A DNA stretch of 64,000 nucleotides from Planctellipticum sp942493135 (GTDB taxonomy: Bacteria; Planctomycetota; Planctomycetia; Planctomycetales; Planctomycetaceae), in NCBI GenBank assembly GCA_942493135.1, contig OW818684.1, forward strand, positions 4,464,001 through 4,528,000. The letters run 5' to 3'. Every line of letters begins with the position of its first letter. The first letter of the stretch is position 1. Positions 32,061-41,066 of this stretch are shown here, piece after piece. The notes below the pieces were generated by a model. It worked only from the letters and a program-made list of their open reading frames with translations. It searched no databases and was not told where the DNA came from. The position numbers were made by a program, and so were the translations under genes.

Positions 32061-32714
32061 ATGAGCCGCCATGCCGATCTGCAGCGCGTCCTGAACACCG
32101 GGATGGTCGCCATCATCCGCGCCAGTTCGGGCGAGCAGCTCGTGAGCGTCGCCCGCGCCCTGTACGAGGGGGGGATCGACGTCATCGAAGTGACCTTCAC
32201 CGTTCCGAACGCGGTCGAAGTCCTGCAGGCCGTCCACAAGGATCTTGGCAAAAAAATCCTGCTCGGGGCCGGCACGGTGCTCGATCCCGAGACCGCCCGG
32301 ACGGCGTTTCTGGCCGGCGCCCAGTTCCTCGTCTCGCCGACCGTCAATCTGGAGGTGATCCGGATGGCGAACCGCTACGACAAGCTCTGCATGTCCGGCG
32401 CCTATACGCCGACCGAGATCCTCACGGCGTGGGAAGCTGGCGCCGATGTCGTGAAGGTGTTCCCGGCGGAGATCGGCGGTCCGCCGTACTTGAAGGCGAT
32501 CAAGGGCCCGCTGCCGCAGGTCCGGCTGATGCCGACCGGGGGCGTCAACCTGGAGACGATGCACGATTTCCTGAAGGCCGGGGCGTGCGCCGTGGGGCTT
32601 GGCAGCTCGCTGGTCGAAAAGGACGCCGTCGAAAGGGGGGACTTCGCCCGGATCCGCTCGCTCGCCGAGCAGTACGTCGAGCGGTTCAAGGCGTATCAGC
32701 CGGCCGCGAAGTAG
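32061..32714 (+). CDS. eda: 2-dehydro-3-deoxyphosphogluconate (KDPG) / 4-hydroxy-2-oxoglutarate aldolase
   Basis: A 217-residue class I aldolase: cleaves KDPG to pyruvate and glyceraldehyde 3-phosphate in the Entner-Doudoroff or sugar-acid pathways. Motifs: the N-terminal MVAIIRASSGEQLVSVARAL, EVTFTVPNA, the LLGAGTVLDPETARTAF strand, and the Schiff-base lysine in AGADVVKVFPAE, then LMPTGGVNLETM. The length is standard. It could also act on 2-dehydro-3-deoxy-6-phosphogalactonate. No other ED-pathway genes are adjacent, so the physiological substrate is open. ATG at 32061. Confidence 0.92.
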   Translation: MSRHADLQRVLNTGMVAIIRASSGEQLVSVARALYEGGIDVIEVTFTVPNAVEVLQAVHKDLGKKILLGAGTVLDPETARTAFLAGAQFLVSPTVNLEVIRMANRYDKLCMSGAYTPTEILTAWEAGADVVKVFPAEIGGPPYLKAIKGPLPQVRLMPTGGVNLETMHDFLKAGACAVGLGSSLVEKDAVERGDFARIRSLAEQYVERFKAYQPAAK

Positions 32715-33037
32715 GTCCGTTTCGTGCGGTTGTGAGCATCGTGAAACGGCTGCGCCTTGTGCGGCTCCGTTCGAAATCTCGGGCTGTGAGACCTGCGGCG
32801 GACAGCCGCGCAATCGCTACATCGTGCGCACTTGCACCGCAGAGTTTTCCCAGTCTTCCCGACTGGCCCGGCTCATGAGCTTCGGCGCGCGCCGCCGGGA
32901 AACGGGTCATCGCGCACTCCCCCGTCGCCGATAGCGACAGACAGCCGGAACAGGTTTCGGCTGAGACTTCGCGCGCTGTGCGACGTCTGTCGGGCCACAC
33001 GGTGCTCCGGATCCGCCGGACAGCCGGGGGAGCGTCC
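32715..33037. other. intergenic, 323 bp
   Basis: No gene or strong repeat found. A few short GC-rich palindromes occur near 32895. Confidence 0.4.
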
Positions 33038-34648
33038 ATGAGAGGTTGCTGGATTTCCCTGGGGATGATCGCCGCATGCTGCGGGGCGCTGGCCGATTCG
33101 GCCGTGGCCGCTGGCAAGCCCATCGTCACCAATAAGTCCCGCTTCCGCATTCCGTTCAAATTCGACGCCGCGGCGATGCAGAAAATGGACGCCCGCGAGC
33201 TCCAGCTCTACGTCTCGCGGGACCAGGGGGCGAACTGGGAGCTGGGGCAGGTCATTGCTCCCCAGACCGGGCGTTTTGACTTTCAGGCGCCTGCCGACGG
33301 CGAGTACTGGTTCTCCGTGAAAACTCTCGACGGGGCCGGGCAGCTCCACCCTGCGGGGCGGACGTTTGAGCCGGGGCTGATGGTCGTGGTCGATACCCGG
33401 GAACCCATGCTGGATCTGACGCTCGAATCCCTGGGCGGCGGGAAGGTCCAGCTTCGCTGGAAGTCCGACGACCCGAACCTGGATCCGACTTCACTCCGGC
33501 TGGAGTTCATCCAGCCTGGTACGCCGAACTGGCAGCAGGTCAGCATCATTCCCCGGGGCAGCGGTCAGACGTCGTGGGCGGTCCCGGAATCGGGTGTGGT
33601 CGCCGTGCGCGGAACGATCGCCGATCTGGCGGGGAATTCGGGGACTACGCAGAAGCAGTTGACCGTCGATGCGACGGGCGAGGCGATTCGTCGAACGCCG
33701 CCCGGCGTGCGCGCCCCGATCGCCGAAGGAAACTCGCCGCCGAATCAGAATCTGGGACAGACCACGTCGAACGATGCGCCGGGACGCGTCCGGCTCGACA
33801 GCGAATCCGCCCCGCCGAAGCAATACGCCTCGCTTCCGACGGGGCGCGGGATCCGGGAAGGAAGCATGCCGGCCGCCACGACCAGCGGAAAGCCAGTTAT
33901 GACGCCGCTGGTTTCCGACTGGCCGGGCCTCCGCCCCGAAGTCGCCCGCGACCGCTGGGAATCCGATCCGCTGAGTGCGGCAGACGCCTCGCCCCGTCGA
34001 TCCCCGGGACTGACGAAGGTGATCAACACCCGCAAGTTCAACATCGGCTACGCCTGCGATGACGTCGGACCGTCCGGCGTCGGAGCCGTCGAGCTGTATG
34101 TGACGGAAGACGGCGGCCGCAAGTGGTGGCGCTATGGCGAAGACGTCGACCGGACCAGTCCGTTCGAGGTCGACGTGCCGCGCGACGGAGACTACGGTTT
34201 CGCCATTCGCGTCCGCAGCGGCGCGGGTCTGGGTGTCGAACCGCCCGCGTCGGGCGATGCCCCGGCGATCGTCGTCGCCGTCGACCAGACTCCGCCGGCG
34301 ATCGAACAGTTCACGGTCCAGCCCGGGCTGGGGGCGCAAGCCGGTCAACTGGTGATCCAGTGGCGGACGGGCACGGAGGCGCATCCTTCGACGGCGCCGG
34401 TGTCGCTCTATTATGCCACGTCATCGACGGGCCCCTGGCTGCCGATCGCCGAAGGGCGGCCGGACAGCTCGGAGTACGAGTGGTCGGTCGCGTCGGGGAT
34501 CACGTCGCCGATCTTCGTGCGGCTGGTCGTCGAAGATGAAGCGGGCAACGCTTCGCGGGCGGAAACGCCGCAGGCCGTCGTGATCGACCTGTCCCGCCCG
34601 AAGGCGCGGATCGTCGACGTCGTCGCACCAACGCCGCGGGCGAACTGA
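33038..34648 (+). CDS. secreted Ig-like/fibronectin-like repeat protein
   Basis: A 536-residue exported protein with signal peptide MRGCWISLGMIAACCGALA (cleavage near ADSAVAA). Two similar beta-rich halves follow. The first has FRIPFKFDAAAMQ...LQLYVSRDQGANWE and GEYWFSVKTLDGAGQLH; the second repeats the pattern at FNIGYACDDVGPSGVGAVEL, VTEDGGRKWWRYGED and DGDYGFAIRVRSGAGLG. Between them is a low-complexity linker of about 100 residues. The second half has a further Ig-like module with FVRLVVEDEAGNA. It is likely an envelope or surface protein; no enzymatic motif was seen. The ATG at 33038 starts the signal peptide. Confidence 0.82.
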   Translation: MRGCWISLGMIAACCGALADSAVAAGKPIVTNKSRFRIPFKFDAAAMQKMDARELQLYVSRDQGANWELGQVIAPQTGRFDFQAPADGEYWFSVKTLDGAGQLHPAGRTFEPGLMVVVDTREPMLDLTLESLGGGKVQLRWKSDDPNLDPTSLRLEFIQPGTPNWQQVSIIPRGSGQTSWAVPESGVVAVRGTIADLAGNSGTTQKQLTVDATGEAIRRTPPGVRAPIAEGNSPPNQNLGQTTSNDAPGRVRLDSESAPPKQYASLPTGRGIREGSMPAATTSGKPVMTPLVSDWPGLRPEVARDRWESDPLSAADASPRRSPGLTKVINTRKFNIGYACDDVGPSGVGAVELYVTEDGGRKWWRYGEDVDRTSPFEVDVPRDGDYGFAIRVRSGAGLGVEPPASGDAPAIVVAVDQTPPAIEQFTVQPGLGAQAGQLVIQWRTGTEAHPSTAPVSLYYATSSTGPWLPIAEGRPDSSEYEWSVASGITSPIFVRLVVEDEAGNASRAETPQAVVIDLSRPKARIVDVVAPTPRAN

Positions 34649-34860
34649 ACGCTCTGCCTTAAGCTCGGGGCTACACCCGGAGGCGTTGAAGTGTTCGTTC
34701 ACGCCCAAATTGGATGGCACGCCCAGAGGCTTTGCGATGGGCGTGGGCTTCATTCGCCAGGACACGCCCTTCGAAGACTCAGGGCGTGCTACCCACAACG
34801 CCTGACCCTGGTGGCACAGACATTCCTGTCTGTGATCCTTTGCCAATTTCCCAGAGCAAC
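34649..34860. repeat. palindromic element, family A, second copy
   Basis: 34712-34794 carries the second family-A copy: GGATGGCACGCCCAGAGGC on the left and GGGCGTGCTACCC on the right. Just after it (34806-34830) the text TGGCACAGACATTCCTGTCT forms a further small palindrome. It separates the secreted protein from tatA. Confidence 0.65.
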
Positions 34861-35136
34861 TTAAACCGGGGCCGACTTCGGCGGCTCGAACTTGGGAGCT
34901 GTCGTTTCGACGGTCTCATCCTGCGACGCCGGGCGATTGGCGCTGGAGTCGGTATTGTAGTTCGAGGAGCTGTAGGTCCCGCGGTCGACATCGTCTTCGA
35001 TGCCGCGGACTCCCTTCTTGAATTCGACAATCCCCTTGCCGAGGCTGCGGGCGACTTCGGGAAGCCGCTTGCCGAACAGCAGCAGGGCCACAATCCCGAC
35101 GATCATCATCTCGAACGGACCGGGCATGCCAAACAT
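34861..35136 (-). CDS. tatA: TatA/E-family twin-arginine translocase subunit (copy 1)
   Basis: A 91-residue protein of the TatA/TatE type, the membrane-pore component for export of folded proteins. It has the short N-terminal helix (FGMPGPFEMMIVGIVALLLFG), the conserved FGxxRLPE turn here as FGKRLPEVARSLGKG, and the amphipathic helix with FKKGVRGIEDD. The acidic-to-Pro-rich tail is longer than in the neighbour. AGGAG lies eight bases upstream of the ATG at 35136. No tatC is in the window. It is encoded 72 bp downstream of a second tatA. Confidence 0.9.
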   Translation of the reverse strand: MFGMPGPFEMMIVGIVALLLFGKRLPEVARSLGKGIVEFKKGVRGIEDDVDRGTYSSSNYNTDSSANRPASQDETVETTAPKFEPPKSAPV

Positions 35137-35207
35137 GGCAATGTCTCCTGGAGTGGAATGGTTCGAAAGACGGAGAGAGGCGCAACCGGCCCCTCTTCCG
35201 GAAAGTT

Positions 35208-35432
35208 TCAGGACTTCTTGGAAGTCTCGTCTTTGGGTTCGGAATGATCTTCCAGCTCGGCCTCCCGCGTCCCCTTCTTGAACTCGCTGATGCTGCTCCC
35301 GAGCGATTTCATGACCGACGGGAGGCGGGAGCCGAACAGCAGCAGGATCACCAGGCCGACGATGATCATTTCGAAGGGGCCGGGCATCCCGAACGCCAGG
35401 ACCGGATTCAGCGGAGAAAACAGAGCAGACAT
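35208..35432 (-). CDS. tatA: TatA/E-family twin-arginine translocase subunit (copy 2)
   Basis: 74 residues. It shows FGMPGPFEMIIVGLVILLLFG, the same hinge (FGSRLPSVMKSLGSSISEF) and the amphipathic KKGTREAEL. The conserved Glu after RLP is replaced by Ser in this copy (RLPS), which departs from the TatA consensus RLPE. The first ten residues add a short MSALFSPLNPVLA leader, absent from the next gene. Both copies are on the same strand and probably co-transcribed; TatA and TatB/TatE roles may be divided between them. Confidence 0.87.
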   Translation of the reverse strand: MSALFSPLNPVLAFGMPGPFEMIIVGLVILLLFGSRLPSVMKSLGSSISEFKKGTREAELEDHSEPKDETSKKS

Positions 35433-35740
35433 CGCGACAGCTCCCGGCGCGGCAGGCCGCGTCGAAGGGGGAAATAACCACGGGCGGGTCATAACATCAA
35501 TTATGCCACGGGGGAGCAGCGCCCGTCAGGCGTGGAATCGGGAAACCCGAAGGTGGGAGCTCGGACGAGGGGCGCAGTCAACACAACCGGAATCACCGGA
35601 AGGGTTTACGAAGCCTGTCGGCGGGATCGTCACCGGCCTGCAGCACGGCTGGCCGTGTTGCCGCTCGATGACCCGCAGGGAGTGCAGGCCGGCAGGAGCG
35701 GCGGAATGCTGCAGTCATTCTAAGTCGTCCGAGCCCGACG

Positions 35741-37783
35741 TCAACTCCGGTCCGGGGATGCTGGGGAGTCGTCCGGGCCGATTTCGACCGGTACATTCTC
35801 ACAAGTCAGGCACTCCCAGCCGTTCCCGGTCCACGCGAATGAGGCAAGACAGGTCGACGATTCCACATCCCAGATCTTCAGCGTTCCATCGCGCCCGGCA
35901 CTGACCAGCCGCCGACTGTCCGGGAGGAATGCAACCTTGTTGACCGCGGCCTGATGCCCGATCAGCCTGCGTTTGAGGATGCCGGAGGGAAGGTCGAAGA
36001 TCTCGATCTGCTCCCAGTAAGCCGTCGATCTGGCCAGCCAGCGGCCGTCGGGGCTGACGGCCAAAGATGTCGGTCCGTCGCGGGTTGCGACAAATCGGTT
36101 AGTACAGATCATCGAGTTCAATTCGACGATGCCAATTCCGTATCCATCATTGGCAGCAAGAACTCTCCGCTCATCCGGCAGAAATGCCGTCTCGTGGTAA
36201 GGCTCCAAATCAGATTGCAGGTGGTACTCAATTGCGACATAGTTTTCGGCGAGTATCTGAAAGAACTCGTTATCGCACGCGATTCCCAGCCGGCGTCGAT
36301 CCTGGGAAGTTGTCGTTGAACGAATTCTCCGTCCATCCGGCAACGAAATTGTCTGAAGCAATTTCCCGTCCTGAATCGAATGAACAGTCAGCACTCGACG
36401 CGGTCCAGGGTCGCCCCATGTATCCCGCTCACGTTCGCTGACTGCCAGGTAGCGAAGTCCATCTGTTGTTGCCATTCCACCGATTAATTTGGGACCGACA
36501 CATTCAAGCGTCATCCGTTCTGCAAGTGACGGGGTCTCAAGGATGCGTACCGTGCCACATACGAAAGCTGCCAGCAACAGGCTGCTGTTGGGGATGAATT
36601 CCAACTGAACTACGGCAACTGGAGTCTGCGTCGTCGCGACGACTTTCACCTGATCTGCGTCAATAAGCACGATTCGCCCAGAGTCGTCTTCACCTGCAGC
36701 CAGCCTTCCGGATTCCGAGATCGCTGTCGAAGTCATTTCGGCCGGAGGATCGCCGAACTGGCGAACGCGCTCGCCTGACTCGACGTCCCACACGGTGATG
36801 CGCCGATCATCGCCGGTCGACGCGAGCTGTCGACCGTCCGACGAGAAGGCCGTTGTGCGAATCCAGGTGCGCCCGGCGGCGTGCAGTTCGGAGACGGCCT
36901 TGAGGTTGCCGTCGACCACGCAGATTCTTCTTTGATCACTGATGACAGCAAATCGATCGTTACCGGGAGACATCACCAGGCTGGGAAGTTCGGACGAGGA
37001 TCTGCTGATTTCCAGATTCGTGAAGTCCGAAAACCGATCACGGCAAAACTGAGCGAGCAGCAAGGGTTGCCGATCAATGTCCGCTGTTCCCTCGTAGTCA
37101 ATTTTTCGAATGAATTTCGGGGAGATCTCTGCCAGATCTTCAGCAGCAAAGAGACCATCGGCGGTCACGACTTCAAGGAGATTCAGCGTCGTGCTGCCAA
37201 ATAGCCAGACGCCTGCGCCGTTCACTGCGGCAATCTGCTTCCCGTCGCGTGAGTAACCGACGCGATTGAATCCCCCTTGTTCATTGCTATGAACTGCCAA
37301 TTGCTCTTCGGACACTAGCTCGAATATTGCGAGCCCAACGTAAGACGAGACGACAATCGATTGCCCATCAGGTGAGAAAGATATCCCTCGATCGTAGTCT
37401 TCAATTTTCAGGTGTTGAACGCCTGTCTCAACGTCAAAGACACGTACGGTCGAGGGATCGTATGGCGCATCCGGCCAGTATTCGCCAGCAGGACGAGGCT
37501 TCGGATGTCCGAGCCAGTATTGGTACCGTTGCAGGTACTCCTCACCGGGCTGGATTGCAGGACTCTCACCCCCCACGGCGACAAATCTGCCATCCGGCGA
37601 CCATGCCACGCATTGGATCCGCTCGGAGCCCCATGCGAACGTGCGCAGCAATTTCCCGCTGGCGAAATCCCACAATCGGGCCGTTCCGTCCCAGCTCCCC
37701 GACAGCAGCAGATTGCCGTCCGGCGAAAAGGCGAGAGAATCGACCACGTTCTGGTGGCCGCCGACGGAGTGCAGAAATGGCAT
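35741..37783 (-). CDS. WD40-repeat protein
   Basis: A 680-residue protein without signal or transmembrane helix. It starts MPFLHSVGGHQNVV and shows several WD repeats: VDSLAFSPDGNLLLSGSWDG with TARLWDFASGKLL, VARWSPDG-like IQCVAWSPDGRFVAVGGE, and TTAFSSDGRQLASTGDDRRI with TVWDVESGERV, plus a last pair KVAFLPDSRRLVSAGRDGTL and KIWDVES. Between the first and last clusters the repeats are more degenerate. WD40 beta-propellers are protein-interaction scaffolds, common in Planctomycetes. The codon use and lower G+C (many AAT, TCA-type codons) differ from its neighbours, suggesting a foreign origin. Start taken as ATG 37783. Confidence 0.85.
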   Translation of the reverse strand: MPFLHSVGGHQNVVDSLAFSPDGNLLLSGSWDGTARLWDFASGKLLRTFAWGSERIQCVAWSPDGRFVAVGGESPAIQPGEEYLQRYQYWLGHPKPRPAGEYWPDAPYDPSTVRVFDVETGVQHLKIEDYDRGISFSPDGQSIVVSSYVGLAIFELVSEEQLAVHSNEQGGFNRVGYSRDGKQIAAVNGAGVWLFGSTTLNLLEVVTADGLFAAEDLAEISPKFIRKIDYEGTADIDRQPLLLAQFCRDRFSDFTNLEISRSSSELPSLVMSPGNDRFAVISDQRRICVVDGNLKAVSELHAAGRTWIRTTAFSSDGRQLASTGDDRRITVWDVESGERVRQFGDPPAEMTSTAISESGRLAAGEDDSGRIVLIDADQVKVVATTQTPVAVVQLEFIPNSSLLLAAFVCGTVRILETPSLAERMTLECVGPKLIGGMATTDGLRYLAVSERERDTWGDPGPRRVLTVHSIQDGKLLQTISLPDGRRIRSTTTSQDRRRLGIACDNEFFQILAENYVAIEYHLQSDLEPYHETAFLPDERRVLAANDGYGIGIVELNSMICTNRFVATRDGPTSLAVSPDGRWLARSTAYWEQIEIFDLPSGILKRRLIGHQAAVNKVAFLPDSRRLVSAGRDGTLKIWDVESSTCLASFAWTGNGWECLTCENVPVEIGPDDSPASPDRS

Positions 37784-37881
37784 AAAACGCAGTCGACAAC
37801 GCGACCGGACTGGAGATTTTTTTAAAACTCTCAGCAGGCTACCACTTCGTCGCCGACCTGCAACGTGAATCTGGAGAGCCG

Positions 37882-39204
37882 CTAAATCGCCGCCGCCGCC
37901 GGCTGACCATTGCCGTCGCTGTGGCTCGCCGACTGAATGGCGCTCCGTAGCGGCTCCTCCCATTCTTCCCGCTCGAGCTCGCGCAGATCGTCGAACGGAA
38001 CCACGCGCATCACCTCCTGCAGCGTCGTCTGGCCGAGCGCCACGCGGGTCATCGCCGCCTGGCGGAACGTCACCATGCCGGTGCCATGCGCCGCACGGTC
38101 GAGCTCCACGAGCGGTCGGCAATCCGCCACCATGCGTCGCAGCTCTGTATCGAACGGCAGGATTTCGGGAACGCAGATCGGCTTGGTGAAACCGACGTTG
38201 TGACATTCCCCGCAACGCCCCGGTTCGTACAGCACCGGGGTCCAGTCGTGCGGGAGTAGAGGCCGGACGTCGTCGAGAAACGCGTCGTTCTCCGGCAGAT
38301 CGATTCTTTGCCGGCAGTGCTGGCAGAGTTTGCGGACCAGTCGCTGCGAAATGATGCCGATCAGGGACTCGGCGAAGTTCTGCGGCTGAACGCCGAACGT
38401 CACCATCGCGCGAATGGCCTTCACCGCGACGGGTGAGTGCATCGTCGCCAGCACCAGGTGGCCGCTGTTGGCCGCTCGGACCGCCGTCAGAGCCGTTTTG
38501 GGATCGCGAACTTCACCGATCATGATCACATCGGGGGACTGCCGCAGACAGGCCGCCAGCAGCTCGGGGAAATCGACGCCGAACTTGGGATTCACCTGCG
38601 ACTGGCGGATCCCCTTCACCACGTATTCGACGGGGTCTTCGAGCGTATTGATCTTGCGGCTGCCGTCGTTGAGAAACTGCAGGCAGCCGTACATGGTCGT
38701 CGTCTTGCCGCTGCCGGTCGGACCGGTCACGAGCAGCAGCCCGCTCGGCCTTCGCAGAATGCTGACCAGCAGGTCGTATTCGCGCGGCTGGAACTCGAAG
38801 TGATCGAGCGACATCAGGCCGACATCGCGATCGAGGAGCCGCATCGTGATGTCGTCGCCAAAGATCGTCGGGATGCAGTTGACGCGGAGGTCGATCGTCG
38901 ACTGTCCGTCGCGCCGGAGGAGCCAGCGGCCTTCGCAGGGGCGCTGACGCTCGGACAGGTCGATGTCGGCCATCGTCTTCACGTACGCCAGCATCCGCCG
39001 GCCGTAATCCAGCGTGAAGGGGCGAATCGACTGTACGACCCCCATCTGGCGGCAGGCGACCTGAATGACATGCTCGTCGGATTCGAAAAAGAGATCGCTG
39101 CCCCGGACCGCCGAGACGTGGCGGATGATCTTGCCCACCGTGACGTCGACGGGATCGTTCTCGTTGAGATCGTCGGCAAGTCCGAGTTCGTCGGCGATAG
39201 TCAT
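37882..39204 (-). CDS. GspE/PilB-family secretion ATPase
   Basis: A 440-residue ATPase of the type II secretion/type IV pilus assembly family. It lacks the large N-terminal T2SSE_N domain and starts with a short region. Motifs: LLLVTGPTGSGKTTTMYGCL (Walker A, 161-169), the Asp box/Walker B VIMIGEVRDPKTA, the His box LATMHSPVA, and the zinc-binding CQHC...CGECH pair near residues 295-340. An isolated copy, not followed by pilus or secretion genes. It could power pseudopilus assembly including DUF1559 pilin-like proteins, which are encoded elsewhere. The ATG at 39204 begins MTIADELG. The WD40 gene is 98 bp downstream. Confidence 0.9.
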   Translation of the reverse strand: MTIADELGLADDLNENDPVDVTVGKIIRHVSAVRGSDLFFESDEHVIQVACRQMGVVQSIRPFTLDYGRRMLAYVKTMADIDLSERQRPCEGRWLLRRDGQSTIDLRVNCIPTIFGDDITMRLLDRDVGLMSLDHFEFQPREYDLLVSILRRPSGLLLVTGPTGSGKTTTMYGCLQFLNDGSRKINTLEDPVEYVVKGIRQSQVNPKFGVDFPELLAACLRQSPDVIMIGEVRDPKTALTAVRAANSGHLVLATMHSPVAVKAIRAMVTFGVQPQNFAESLIGIISQRLVRKLCQHCRQRIDLPENDAFLDDVRPLLPHDWTPVLYEPGRCGECHNVGFTKPICVPEILPFDTELRRMVADCRPLVELDRAAHGTGMVTFRQAAMTRVALGQTTLQEVMRVVPFDDLRELEREEWEEPLRSAIQSASHSDGNGQPAAAAI

Positions 39205-39382
39205 GGAATCTGGCCCGCAAGAGTCTGAAATGGACGGGAGGAGTACGTCAGGCCGGGATGGCCGAGGAAGGAGAAGTCGCGACCCGACAATCTATCCATA
39301 CCGGATTAAATTCCGAGGAAGCAAGGTCGAAAGCCCTGGAATTCTGCGAACCGGCCGCGATGCGCCGTCCCTGCAACTCGAT

Positions 39383-40840
39383 TCACCGGGACGATGCCGC
39401 GGAGATCGGAACGCGCAGCCGCAACTCCCGCACGGCTTCGGCCAGCGCGGCCGGGTCGGACGGCGACTCGATGGCGTTCACCAGCTCGGCGGGATCGGAG
39501 CGATGATCATACAGTTCGCGGGCGACCACGTTCCCGGACTTCCAGTCCCGCCACTCCGTGTAGCGGACCTTGTCCGTCCGCACGCTGTAGCCCATCGCAT
39601 CCGGCACGCCTGCGGGAGTGCGGTCGTAATACGCCGGGCGAGGATGCTGCGTCAGGGCCGCCGACTTCACCGTCGCCCGCGGGTTTCCCAGGACCGGCCG
39701 CAAGCTGAGGCCATCCAGTCCCGGCGGCGACGCCAGGCCGCAGAGGTCGACGAGCGTCGGGTAGAGATCCACCAGTTCCGCAAGGGCTTGTGTCTTCGCA
39801 CCGGCCGTCTTTGCTCCGGGGACGGCGATGATCAGGGGGACGCGGGCATCCAGCTCGAAGCAGGAGGTCTTGGCCCACAGATCATGTTCCCCCAGCTGAT
39901 AACCGTGGTCGCCGAGGAACACGATCAGCGTCGAGTCGGTCAGGCCGAAGCGATCCAGGGCCGCCAGCACTTTGCCGAGCTGCGCGTCCATGTAAGTCGT
40001 GTTCGCGAAATACCCATGACGAATTTCAGCAGCCTGTTCCTGCGTAAACGTGAGCTGATTCGGCGGCAGTCCCCGCAGCTCGCGTCCGTCGTGAAAGGCC
40101 AGCTCCGGCGCACGGGCGGGCCGGGCGGGATTCAGTACCGGAATCGCCGATGGCTGGTAGCGGTCCCAGTACTGGGCCGGGGCGTTGAACGGAGAATGCG
40201 GCTTCCAGAAACCGAGGGCCAGGAAGAACCGCTGCTCGCGGATCTCCTCCAGGACGCGAATGGCCTCATTGGCCACCCGGCCGTCGTAGTAGGCCGCATC
40301 GGGAACGGCCATCCGTTCGCACTTCGGTGCGGTCGCCAGGTTCTTCGGCAGCGGCTCGTCGATGTCCGGGTGGTCGTCGCCGTGATTGGCGTAGTGCAGA
40401 AACTCCGGAGCGCTCCAGCTCCGCCGGTCGCCGTGCTCGGTCGTGTGCCAGTTGTGAAAGATTTTGCCGACGTCGCGCGTGACGTAGCCCTGCTGCTTGA
40501 ACCACTGCGGCAGCGTGACGACATCCGGCTTGAGCTGCCGGAAATGCGTTCCGTTGACCCACAGTCCGAGCGAATCGGGCCGGAGCCCGGTGAGCATCGA
40601 CGACCGCGACGGATTGCAGAGCGACTGCTGGCAGTACGCCCGCTCGAACAGCACGCCTCGCGCGGCGAGCCCGTCGACATTCGGAGTGATCGCCGGAGCG
40701 CCGTAGCAGCCGAGTTCGGGGCGGAGATCGTCGGCGACGACGAACAGGACGTTCCACTTGCCGGGAGCAACGGGCGGAGCAGCCAGGATCGCGTTCGTCA
40801 GCCCGAAGGCGCAGACGAACTGCAGCACGAGCGCACGCAT
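39383..40840 (-). CDS. secreted sulfatase (iduronate-2-sulfatase-like)
   Basis: A 485-residue arylsulfatase-type hydrolase with a signal peptide (MRALVLQFVCAFGLTNAILA). The metal site starts VVADDLRPELGCYG (Asp37, Asp38), and the formylglycine motif is CNPSRSSMLTG, with Cys75 expected to be modified by an anaerobic or FGE-type maturase. Also seen: YVTRDVGKIFHNWH, FLALGFWKPHSPF, VFLGDHGYQLGEHDLWAKTS and ELVDLYPTLVDLCGL. This matches the iduronate/choline-sulfatase subgroup, consistent with degradation of sulfated polysaccharides in marine or freshwater settings. Planctomycetes carry many such genes. No maturase is visible nearby. Confidence 0.95.
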   Translation of the reverse strand: MRALVLQFVCAFGLTNAILAAPPVAPGKWNVLFVVADDLRPELGCYGAPAITPNVDGLAARGVLFERAYCQQSLCNPSRSSMLTGLRPDSLGLWVNGTHFRQLKPDVVTLPQWFKQQGYVTRDVGKIFHNWHTTEHGDRRSWSAPEFLHYANHGDDHPDIDEPLPKNLATAPKCERMAVPDAAYYDGRVANEAIRVLEEIREQRFFLALGFWKPHSPFNAPAQYWDRYQPSAIPVLNPARPARAPELAFHDGRELRGLPPNQLTFTQEQAAEIRHGYFANTTYMDAQLGKVLAALDRFGLTDSTLIVFLGDHGYQLGEHDLWAKTSCFELDARVPLIIAVPGAKTAGAKTQALAELVDLYPTLVDLCGLASPPGLDGLSLRPVLGNPRATVKSAALTQHPRPAYYDRTPAGVPDAMGYSVRTDKVRYTEWRDWKSGNVVARELYDHRSDPAELVNAIESPSDPAALAEAVRELRLRVPISAASSR

Positions 40841-41066
40841 GGTGGAACTCTTGATGTTGGAACAGGCAGCGTCGGGGCCAGAGAGTGGAATCCGGAGTCT
40901 AAAGCCATTGACGGACAAGCTCAACAGGCGACTCAGAGCCGGGGGTTGATGCCGATTCCCGACCCTCGTATCTGGCACGGTTGATGGTTGGCCGGGTATG
41001 CTGTTGAGCATCGGCTTTCCCGATTGAGGGGCGGCCTCCCCCCTCTCTCGACGGAGCCGGCTGATC

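Noticed and set aside
37882..39204. Complete type II secretion or pilus locus
   Set aside because: Only the ATPase is present; neighbours are a WD40 protein and a sulfatase.
39065..40984. A 639-codon plus-strand frame
   Set aside because: Shadow of the sulfatase gene, which has the CNPSR motif in sense.
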